In this document: in pieces, positions 6,484-14,200 of the stretch
Position numbering within the stretch: the stretch's first letter is position 1
Layout of the letters: each line of letters starts with the position of its first letter
Assembly (NCBI GenBank): GCA_964626565.1
Contig: CAZVFX010000151.1
Location: forward strand, 1-15,425
Length of the DNA: 15,425 bases
Reading direction: 5' to 3'
From: CAZVFX01 sp964626565
GTDB taxonomy: Bacteria; Myxococcota_A; UBA9042; CAIXZC01
Notes under the pieces: generated by a model
Seen by the model: the letters and a program-made list of their open reading frames with translations, nothing else
Databases searched by the model: none
What the model was told of the DNA's origin: nothing
Program-made: the position numbers and the translations under genes

Positions 6484-8511
6484 ATGAGAAGGGCCGTTGT
6501 CGTGACGATGAGCATTCTGGTGACTCTGACCTGGCTTTGCTGCGCGAAGGAACAGGGAGGCAAAGAAGCAGGCGGGGAGAAGAAGAAAGCTGAGAAAACG
6601 GAAAATAACAAAGCCCCAACCGTAAGCGAGGGGGGTCAAGAGGCAAAAGCTGAAGAGGCAAAGGCTGAAGAGGCAAAGGTTGAAGAGGCGAAGGCTGAAA
6701 AGCCGGCGACGGCGACGGCGACGGCTACGGCGACGGAGCCAGAGGCTGAAGAGGCAAAGGCTGAAGAGCCGGCGACGGCGACGGCTACGGAGCCAGAGGC
6801 TGAAGAGGCAAAGGCTGAGAAGCCGGCGAAGGCGACGGAGCCAGAGGCTGAAGAGGCGAAGCAGGGCAAGGGGCCGTTCAAGCACTTGCCGTTGGAGGAG
6901 GTCAAGAAGAGGCAGAGTCGATATGCGCCGGTGCCGATTCGTTGGGATAAGACGCTTCTCAACGAAAAGGAAACCGAGGTGGTCAGGACCCTGGTTAGAG
7001 CAGCACGGGTCATGGACCATCTTTTCTGGGTCCAGGCGTCACCCGACGGTCTCGAATGGCGCAAAAAGCTGTCCCTCAGAAAAGACCCTGAAGCCCGGGC
7101 GCTGTTCCACTATCTGCTCATCAACTACGGGGCCTACGACCGGCTGAACTCCAATGAACCGTTCCTGGGCGAAACAAAAAAACCGAAAGGGGCCAACTAC
7201 TACCCCACCGATATGACCAAGGAGGAGTTTGAGAAATGGCTCACCGATCACCCGGACGATGCCGCCGCGTTCAGGAGCAACTTCACGGTGATCCGCAGAA
7301 CCGGTGAGGGAGGCCTCGAAGCGATTCCCTATTCCAAGGAGTACAAGAGAGAACTGGAAGCAGCCGCCCAACTGCTGGAGAAGGCCGCCGAACTGTCGAA
7401 CAACTGGAGCTTGAAGAAGTATCTCAAAGCCCGGGCCACGGGCTTCCTCACCGACGACTACTACGAAAGTGACCTCGCCTGGATGGATCTGGATGGCAAG
7501 TTGGAAGTGGTCATCGGACCCTACGAGGTTTACGAAGACCACCTGTTCGGCTACAAAGCTGCGTTCGAGTCGTTCATCACGGTAAAAGACCCGGAAGCAT
7601 CGGACAAACTCAAGACCTTCGCGAAGTGGCTGGACAAGCTGGAAAAGAACCTGCCCATCCCCGAAGAACACATGAACTTCAAGCGGGGCAAGAGCTCGCC
7701 CATGGCGGTAGTCGACGTGATCTTCACCACCGGCGACACCAAGGCCGGCGTGCAGACCATCGCGTTCAACCTGCCCAACGATGAACGGGTCCGGGAGCAG
7801 AAGGGAAGTAAGAAGGTGATGCTCAGAAACGTTGGCCGGGCGAAGTTCGAGAAGATCCTCACCCCCATTGCTTGGGAAGTGCTCCACGAGCCGCTGGTAC
7901 CCCTGCTTCACTCGGTGGCCTACAGCAATCACACCATGCTCCACGAAGTGGCCCACGGTCTCGGACCGGGCACCATCACCATCAACGGCGAGAAGACCAC
8001 GGTCAATCTCGCGCTGAAGGAACTCTACCCGCACCTCGAAGAGGCCAAAGCAGACATTCTCGGCCTGTACAACGCTCTCTTCCTCATCGACCAGGGAGTG
8101 ATCAAGCTGGCCGCGATCAAAGACGGTAAACTGGTGGCAGACCAGTTCATGACTGCGGAAGAGGCCAAAGCGTCGGTAGTCGCCACCTTCCTGGCGGGCA
8201 TCTTCCGGTCCACCCGCTTTGGCGTCGACGAGGCCCACGGCAAGGCCAACCTTCTCATCTTCAATTACCTGGTAACCAAGGGCGGCGTGGCGTTCCAGGA
8301 CAACGGCCGAGTCTCCTACGATTTCGAGAAGATCGTCCCCGCCATCAAGGATTGCGCCCACGACCTCCTGATGATCCAAGCGTTCGGAAACTACGATGCG
8401 GGCAAGGCCTTTATCGCCGAATACGGCAAAGTCTCCGACCAGATGACTGCTCTGTTCACTAGGCTTGAGAGCATACCGGTGGACATCGAACCAATTTACG
8501 AACTGCCCTGA
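6484..8511 (+). CDS. Dipeptidyl-peptidase III (M49)-like zinc peptidase, exported, 675 aa
   Basis: Zinc metallopeptidase related to DPP III, which in characterised members removes dipeptides from the N-terminus of short peptides. Zinc motif HEVAH is at 487-491 in HEVAHGLGPG, and the third ligand motif EEAKAD is at 519-524 (Glu520 expected as ligand). This is the short HExxH form, as in the DPP III-like part of plant NUDT3 proteins, and not the classical HExxGH. Family blocks upstream agree: FWVQASPDG, INYGAYDRLNSNEPF, KPKGANYYPTDMTKEEFEKW, FTVIRR, DYYESDLAWMDL, VVIGPYEVYEDHLFGYKAAFE. The N-terminus is a signal peptide ending LTWLCC; Cys19 or Cys20 might be lipidated but the lipobox is not canonical. 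A charged, repetitive linker (about 53-128) joins it to the peptidase. The stop overlaps the next gene's start (TGATG), indicating an operon. The natural substrate is unknown; periplasmic peptide processing or uptake is an inference. Confidence 0.88.
   Translation: MRRAVVVTMSILVTLTWLCCAKEQGGKEAGGEKKKAEKTENNKAPTVSEGGQEAKAEEAKAEEAKVEEAKAEKPATATATATATEPEAEEAKAEEPATATATEPEAEEAKAEKPAKATEPEAEEAKQGKGPFKHLPLEEVKKRQSRYAPVPIRWDKTLLNEKETEVVRTLVRAARVMDHLFWVQASPDGLEWRKKLSLRKDPEARALFHYLLINYGAYDRLNSNEPFLGETKKPKGANYYPTDMTKEEFEKWLTDHPDDAAAFRSNFTVIRRTGEGGLEAIPYSKEYKRELEAAAQLLEKAAELSNNWSLKKYLKARATGFLTDDYYESDLAWMDLDGKLEVVIGPYEVYEDHLFGYKAAFESFITVKDPEASDKLKTFAKWLDKLEKNLPIPEEHMNFKRGKSSPMAVVDVIFTTGDTKAGVQTIAFNLPNDERVREQKGSKKVMLRNVGRAKFEKILTPIAWEVLHEPLVPLLHSVAYSNHTMLHEVAHGLGPGTITINGEKTTVNLALKELYPHLEEAKADILGLYNALFLIDQGVIKLAAIKDGKLVADQFMTAEEAKASVVATFLAGIFRSTRFGVDEAHGKANLLIFNYLVTKGGVAFQDNGRVSYDFEKIVPAIKDCAHDLLMIQAFGNYDAGKAFIAEYGKVSDQMTALFTRLESIPVDIEPIYELP
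6641..6868 (+). repeat. Low-complexity in-frame repeat encoding AEEAK/PATAT linker
   Basis: The segment encodes alternating AEEAKAEE and PATATATEPE stretches. A 24-base unit (GAGCCAGAGGCTGAAGAGGC followed by AAAG or GAAG, which here differ by one base) occurs at 6736-6759, 6790-6813 and 6838-6861, 54 and 48 bases apart. GCGACG triplet-pair runs lie between the units. All units are in frame, so copy number could change without breaking the gene. It probably forms an extended, charged spacer between the envelope anchor and the peptidase domain. Confidence 0.9.
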
Positions 8512-10742
8512 TGCCTTCCCGCCTGCTCACTCGCACCAACTACATAACCGTCGCCCTCTTCTTCCTACTGGGGGCAGGCTGCTGTTTTGCAGGGCTTCTG
8601 AGAGCCATCGACTACCCCCTTTCCCTGGTCTCTTCCCCCTGGGCAGCCCTGGCCATGGGAACATGGGGGCTGACGTGGAAACGGAGAGAGAGCTTTGCGC
8701 GCGGATTGGGATCCGGAGCCGGGGTTCTGGCCGCGGCCACAGTTGCCATGCTTATCCCTCCGGGCGCGGCGTCGCTTGTCGCGGCGACTCCCTGTGAGCC
8801 GGCCTACGGCCTGCTCTTCATTCTGCTCGGACCCTACTCATCAGGCCTCGCCGGGCTGCTCCTCGGCCTCACCTTGGGACGTATGGTCACCCGACGCTGG
8901 CTTGGCGTGGTGACCATGGTGTGCATTGTGCTCGCGACCGTAGCCGTGGCCTTCGCCGAGTTTCTCTTCACCCCGGGCATCCGGTTCTACGGCACGTTTT
9001 ACGGCCTCTACCACGGAGCCATCTATGATGAGGCGGTGTTCGTGGAGACTCCTTACCTGTGGCTCCGGCTGTGGAACCTGGCCGCAGGCGGGCTTTGTCT
9101 CGCCTGGACCCTTCCCCGCAGCCGGCCGCGGGCCGGCGCCATAGGCGTCCTGGCAGTTGGAACCATCAGCCTGGCGCTGTTGTCGTCTTCCCTCGGCTTC
9201 CTGAATTCCAGAGTCCCGTTGGAGAACTCACTGTCGAAGCAGATCGACACCCCTCGGTTCGAACTGCACTGCCCACCTTCCGGCAGAGCTGCTGATATCG
9301 CTCCTTTCGTCGCACAAGACCTGGAATTCAGAGCTGACCAGATCATCACCATGTTCGACCTTCCGGAACCGCAAAGGAAGATCGCAGTCTACCTGTACGA
9401 AAGCCCCCGACAAAAAGCGCAGCTCATGGGCGCCGGACGCACCTCCATCGCGAAGCCGTGGCTGCACGAACTACACATCCACACCCACGACGCCGGGGCG
9501 ACGATCATCGCCCACGAGCTGGCGCACGTCATGCTTGGAGAACTGAGCAGCTCGGTGTTCCGGGTTCCGGTGCATTTCCTCGTCCTCCCTCGACCCGGCG
9601 TCATCGAAGGAGCGGCTGAAGCAGTGGAGAGAGGCGGCGGCCTGCTCACTATCCACCAGTGGGCCCGGGCCATGCGCCAGATCGACCGTCAGCCGGATAT
9701 GGCCGCGATACTGGAAGGGTTCAGCTTCTGGGGAAAATCCTCCACCCTCGCCTACACCGCGTGCGGCTCCTTTGTACGCTATCTCCTAGAAACTCACGGG
9801 CCGGAACCGTTCGGCCGCCTCTACGGCGGAGAGTCCTTCGCAAAGGCCTACCGCCGGCCCCTGCAGGAACTGCTGGACGATTGGAACGAGTTCCTGGACG
9901 GCGTCGAGGTGAGCGATGAAGACCTGGAGTTGGCCGAGTTTGTCTTCTCCCGGCCGCCGGTGTTCGACAAGGTATGTCCCTACGCCGGCGCCCGCTGCTT
10001 GTCCCGGGCCGTAACCGCAGCGCGGGAAGGCCGATATGAAGAGGTCGCCCCCCTCGCCCGCCGCGCGGTCACGACAACCGGGGGAGACGTTCGGCTCGGA
10101 CAACGTCTGGCGCGGGTGCTCTACGCCATCGGGGAGCACGAGCAGGGTCTCGACTTTGCCGCGGCCGCGGCTGAAGACGGCGCGGAGAAACTCGGGCCGG
10201 TAGCTTTCGCCGGCCTGGCCCTCATCGTGGCCGACGGATTGTGGCTCTCGGGCGACGATACGGAGGCTGCCGAAATGTACGCCGAGTTGGCCGCCGGAGC
10301 TTCGGGACGATGGTGGAAGAACAGCCTCTTCATCCGACTGGGCCTCGCGGGGAAAACCATCCCCGACCAGGTCAGGCGCCTCCTGCTTGGAGCCTACGTC
10401 AGCTCGGAACGAGAGACGCTGGTGAAAGCCTCGCTGGCCGCCGCGGGAAAATTCCCGCCACTGGGCCAGGCTGCCCTCGGCCTCGCCATTTCCGGTCATC
10501 CCGGCACTTTCGACGACGCCGCCCGCCTGCTCGAAAAAGCCTGGCCCGCACTTATGAAATCTCAGCCTTCCCTAGCCTTTGCCTGCAGTATGGCCCTTGC
10601 GGAAATACGGATCTGGCAGCAACGCCACGAAAACGCGCTTTCGATAGTTGGCGCGTGGCAAGGCGCGGACCTCACGCCTGCGAGGCAGGAACTTCTATCA
10701 GATCTTAGAGATAGAGTAGATTGGGTGGGAAAGGAGAGGTGA
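8511..10742 (+). CDS. Seven-helix membrane protein with periplasmic HExxH peptidase domain, 743 aa
   Basis: Predicted integral-membrane gluzincin peptidase; no named family recognised with certainty. About seven hydrophobic helices are visible (roughly 11-31, 38-56, 66-90, 98-122, 129-152, 183-200, 207-231). Basic loops WKRRES (56-61), GRMVTRRW (123-130) and PRSRPR (202-207) alternate as the positive-inside rule predicts for a cytoplasmic N-terminus. The rest therefore lies in the periplasm. That domain carries HELAH at 335-339 and a downstream EGAAE (366-370) supplying the likely third zinc ligand, an arrangement like the peptidase MA/M48-type superfamily. Residues about 490-740 are helical and TPR-like (AREGRYEEVAPLARRAV, GDDTEAAEMYAELAA). 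The start codon overlaps the preceding stop (TGATG), so translation is likely coupled to the DPP III-like gene. The stop lies 3 bp from that of convergent rpsT. Peptidase activity is inferred from motifs; the substrate is unknown. Confidence 0.8.
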   Translation: MPSRLLTRTNYITVALFFLLGAGCCFAGLLRAIDYPLSLVSSPWAALAMGTWGLTWKRRESFARGLGSGAGVLAAATVAMLIPPGAASLVAATPCEPAYGLLFILLGPYSSGLAGLLLGLTLGRMVTRRWLGVVTMVCIVLATVAVAFAEFLFTPGIRFYGTFYGLYHGAIYDEAVFVETPYLWLRLWNLAAGGLCLAWTLPRSRPRAGAIGVLAVGTISLALLSSSLGFLNSRVPLENSLSKQIDTPRFELHCPPSGRAADIAPFVAQDLEFRADQIITMFDLPEPQRKIAVYLYESPRQKAQLMGAGRTSIAKPWLHELHIHTHDAGATIIAHELAHVMLGELSSSVFRVPVHFLVLPRPGVIEGAAEAVERGGGLLTIHQWARAMRQIDRQPDMAAILEGFSFWGKSSTLAYTACGSFVRYLLETHGPEPFGRLYGGESFAKAYRRPLQELLDDWNEFLDGVEVSDEDLELAEFVFSRPPVFDKVCPYAGARCLSRAVTAAREGRYEEVAPLARRAVTTTGGDVRLGQRLARVLYAIGEHEQGLDFAAAAAEDGAEKLGPVAFAGLALIVADGLWLSGDDTEAAEMYAELAAGASGRWWKNSLFIRLGLAGKTIPDQVRRLLLGAYVSSERETLVKASLAAAGKFPPLGQAALGLAISGHPGTFDDAARLLEKAWPALMKSQPSLAFACSMALAEIRIWQQRHENALSIVGAWQGADLTPARQELLSDLRDRVDWVGKER

Positions 10743-10745
10743 AGA

Positions 10746-11003
10746 CTACTTCTCGTTGAGACCCTGGGCCAGCTTCGACACGTAGCGGGATGCGCGGTTG
10801 GCCGGAATTACGCCCTTGCCTTTAACCTTATCCACGGTGCAGATCGCCTCTTTCACCAGCTTGTCCGCGTCGGGAGCCTTCTCTTCAAGTGCCGTCCGGG
10901 CCCGCTTCAACGCAGTCTTCAACTGGGTCTTGTAGTGCTTGTTGCGCTCCGTGCGCTTGATACTCTGCCGGTGCCGCTTCATCGCTGATTTATGTTCCGC
11001 CAT
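10746..11003 (-). CDS. rpsT: 30S ribosomal protein S20, 85 aa
   Basis: S20 is a small basic primary binder of 16S rRNA in the 30S subunit. The sequence is typical: MAEHKSAMKRHRQSIKRTER at the start, LKTALKRARTALEE in the middle, and the conserved block GVIPANRASRYVSKLAQGL near the end. Length is normal for the family. I set the start at 11003, not at the upstream in-frame ATG at 11033, because the family begins at MAxHKSAxKR and a strong GGGAGG lies 4 bases upstream. The gene is monocistronic here: it is convergent with the membrane peptidase gene (3 bp between stops) and divergent from the activase gene. S20 is known in E. coli to limit its own translation; nothing visible here shows or excludes that. 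Confidence 0.97.
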   Translation of the reverse strand: MAEHKSAMKRHRQSIKRTERNKHYKTQLKTALKRARTALEEKAPDADKLVKEAICTVDKVKGKGVIPANRASRYVSKLAQGLNEK

Positions 11004-11007
11004 AATT

Positions 11008-11013
11008 CCTCCC
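11008..11013 (-). promoter_or_regulatory. Ribosome binding site deciding the rpsT start
   Basis: On the minus strand GGGAGG ends 4 bases before the ATG at 11003. The in-frame ATG codons farther upstream (11033) would place this site inside the coding sequence and add ten residues that S20 proteins lack. Confidence 0.8.
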
Positions 11014-11042
11014 ACTTCGTGGTGCATCATCAAAGCCGGGAA

Positions 11043-11071
11043 TCTTTACCACCCACAAACCTGCATGTCAA
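11043..11071 (-). promoter_or_regulatory. Predicted sigma-70-type promoter of rpsT
   Basis: On the minus strand TTGACA (11071-11066) is followed by 17 bases and TAAAGA (11048-11043). An A-rich stretch (GAAAAAAGA) lies directly upstream of the -35, placed like an UP element of a strong ribosomal promoter. The -10 is weak (3 of 6) but the spacing is ideal. The predicted transcript leader is only about 30-35 bases. Confidence 0.5.
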
Positions 11072-11137
11072 TCTTTTTTCGTGCTGGCCCCCCCTCCTTT
11101 GCGAACCGCACCACAAGCCGATTTGCAACAAACTGCC

Positions 11138-11166
11138 TTGACAGGATCAACCCCTTTGGATAATAG
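11138..11166 (+). promoter_or_regulatory. Predicted sigma-70-type promoter of the activase gene
   Basis: TTGACA is at 11138-11143. Two overlapping -10 choices exist: GATAAT at 11159-11164 (5 of 6 matches, 15-base spacer) or TAATAG at 11161-11166 (3 of 6, 17-base spacer). Transcription would start near 11170-11175, on top of the palindrome at 11168-11181, and run 30-40 bases to the start codon. Confidence 0.5.
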
Positions 11167-11167
11167 A

Positions 11168-11181
11168 ACTGACATGTCAGT
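11168..11181. promoter_or_regulatory. 14-bp perfect palindrome, candidate operator of the activase gene
   Basis: ACTGACATGTCAGT is its own reverse complement and lies just after the -10 region, where bound repressor would block transcription. Size and symmetry fit a TetR-, GntR- or MarR-type dimer. No regulator gene lies nearby in the window. Confidence 0.5.
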
Positions 11182-11206
11182 CTAGTTTTAGAGAAGGAGC
11201 GCAAAT

Positions 11207-14200
11207 ATGAATATCAAAGCCGCAGGGATCGACATCGGGTACTTGTACTCAAAGGTGGTGGTTCTCGACACGGCCGGCCGAACCGTGCACTCAAGCTACG
11301 AGGCTCACAACGGCGACTACGCAGGCACTCTGAAACGACAGTTGCAGCCCCTCGCAGAGACCAGCGAGGTACCCATCGTCTTATCCGGGCAGGAAACCCG
11401 CCGCTGGCAGCAGGAAGGTGAGAAATGCTGGCTGCATGAAGCTCAGGCGCTCACCCTGGCGGTCCGGGGACTGCCCCGGCCGGCCCGGGCGGTCATCCAC
11501 GTGGGCGCCAGCGGCGTCTCAATGGTTGAACTCGGCGAAGACGGCAACCTGTCGGGCTATGCCACCAACTCCCTGTGTGCGGCCGGCACCGGTTCGTTCC
11601 TCGATGAGCAGGCTGAGCGCCTCGGCATCTCCTACCAGACTCCGCCAATTCTGGGCAAGCAGGAGAAGATACCGGTCATCGCTACCCGCTGCACCGTGTT
11701 CGCAAAATCAGACCTGATCCACAGCCAGCAGGAAGGCTACTCCAAGGCAGCCATGTGGGTTGGCCTGTGCCAGGGAATGACCTCCACCTTGTTCCAGACT
11801 CTGCTCAAGGGGCGCACCCTTCCGGGCTTCGCAGTCGTAACAGGAGGAGTATCACTGAACAGCTTTGTTCTGGCCTCGGCGGAGGAGCGTTTTCCGGGGA
11901 AGGTCGCCCCCATGGAAGACGGTCACCTTGCCGTCGCCCGCGGCGCCGCGGTTCACGGCCTGACGACCGGTGCGGGCCTGACCTTGACCCAGCTTCTGGA
12001 CCGCTTGCAATCCACCCCGGCCGAGGAGAACGACAAAGGCGAGAATCGCCCCCCTCTGCTCCTCCACAAGAGCTCCTACCCGTCGTTCGAAGTAGATCAC
12101 GAGTATCTGGACGAACAGGGAAACGAAGTCCGCATCACCCGCCTCGCACCCGGGGAGAGCCTCACCGGTTACATCGGCCTCGACATCGGCTCTACCAGCA
12201 CCAAGCTCGCGCTCATCGACGAGTTGGGCCAGGTGCGGTGCGATATCTACCGCCGAACGGGCGGCGAGCCCATCGAGGCGGGCCGGAAGACGCTTCAAGC
12301 CCTTGCCGCGTTGCTTGAAGACCGTCGGGCTTCCGTAGAGGTGCAAGGCCTTGCCACCACCGGCAGCGGGCGCAAGCTCGTGGGCATGGTGTTCGGCGCG
12401 GACGTGATCATCAACGAGATCACCGCGCATGCACGCGGCGCCCTGGCGGCCGCGGACGGCGACGTAGAGACAGTGTTCGAAATCGGAGGCCAGGACGCCA
12501 AATACATCAGGCTCCACAAAGGGCAGATCCGGGACTCGAACATGAATTTCGTCTGCTCCGCGGGCACCGGCTCATTTGTTGAAGAGCAGGCGCGAAAGCT
12601 CAACTTCAAGGTTACCGAAATCGGGCCCGCCACCAAGGGAATCGCTCCTCCTGCCACGTCGGATCGCTGCACTGTGTTTATGGAGCAGGACGTGGCCAAG
12701 CTGATGGCCGAGGGGTGCAGTCGGGAAGAAGCCATGGGCGGCGTGCTATATTCGGTGATCAAGAACTACCTCAACAAGGTGGTAGGCAATCGCCCGGTGT
12801 CCAGGGAGCGAGTGGTATTCCAAGGCGCCACAGCTCGCAACGTGGGCCTGGTGGCCGCGCTTGAGAACCTGCTTGACGTTGAGGTAGTAGTCTCTCCCTA
12901 CTGCCACGTCATGGGCTGCATCGGCGCAGCCCGCCTGGCCCTTGAGCGTAGCGCCGGCGCCAGCAGTTTCATCGGCTTTGGCCGGCTCGACCGGTCCATC
13001 GAAGTATCCCACGACCGTTGCGAGCTGTGCACAAACATCTGCCGCATTACTCACGCCACCATCGAAGGGATGGATGAAAAACCGTCGTGGGGTTACATGT
13101 GTGGGCGCGAGCCCGACGGCCCGGCCCTGCCCATGAAACACGACCGGGGATTCAGGCTGCTGGATGGCATGATGCGCCGTGGGATCAAGCGAACCAACGA
13201 CGCAGCCGACGCGGATGCGCCGGTCATCGGCCTGCCCCGCTCCCTTTCCACCTATGGCCTGGCTCCGTTCTGGGCCGGGTTCTGCGAGTCGTTGGGGCTG
13301 AAGCTCAAGCTCGACGGTGAAACCGACGCCGAAACCAAGGAATCGGGCAACGCACTCGCAGCCGCGGACTTCTGCTTCCCGGTGAAGGCTCACCTGGGAC
13401 ACGTAAAGAGAGTTCTCGAAGACCCCGAAGCAGACTACGCACTGGTACCCTACTTCATCAGCGACGCCCCCAACGAACACACTTCAGCCTCGCTGTTGTG
13501 CCCCTACGTGGAAAGCTCTCCATCGGTCTACCGCGCCCTTGACGACAGCGCCGCAGAGCGCCTGCTCGCCCCCATCGTCGATTTGAGGTGGTCCAGGGAC
13601 AAGCAGGCCCGGGAACTGTTGCGCTGTTTCGACCGGGTAGTTCCGGGAATGTCGATAGGGAGGCTCAAGAAGGCGCTCGGCGCCGGACTCGAGAGCCATC
13701 GTCAGTTTGCCGATGATGCAGTCACTGCCGGGTCAAAACTGCTGGCCCGGATCAGTGAGGCCGGCGAAAAGGCGTTTGTTTTTGTCGGGCGTCCCTACAA
13801 CGTCCGGGACCAGGGGTTGAACCTGGGCATCCCCCGCCACTTTGCCAGGCTCGGCGCCCATGTGCTTCCTCTCGAAATGCTGCCCTTCCGACCCGAATCG
13901 CTGGCGGACGACTTCCGCAACGTGTTCTGGGCCTATGGACAACGTATCCTCTCGGCCGTGCGCCAGGTAGGCGAACAGGAAAACGTCTTCCCCGTGTATC
14001 TGAGCAACTTCAACTGTGGTCCGGACAGCTTTCTGCTCACCTATGCCGAGGAGATGATGAAGGACAAGCCGTTCCTCGTGCTGGAACTGGACGAACACGG
14101 CACCGAAGGCGGATACCTCACCAGGATCGAGGCGTTCCTGGACGTGGTTGATGGGGTGGGCAAAGCCACCAGTCGGCGAAAACTCACCTTCCCCGACTAC

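Noticed and set aside
7039..8379. Long minus-strand open frame opposite the DPP III-like gene
   Set aside because: Antisense shadow of a gene with clear family motifs on the plus strand; no ribosome binding site or domain seen.
10694..10715. TCTATC...GATAGA stem near the end of the membrane peptidase gene, a possible rpsT terminator
   Set aside because: Only 6 bp with a 10-base loop and no T run on the minus strand; too weak to call.
11064..11073. CATGTCAATC resembling half of the 14-bp palindrome at 11168-11181, a possible second operator site
   Set aside because: It coincides with the TTGACA -35 box of the rpsT promoter, which explains the resemblance.
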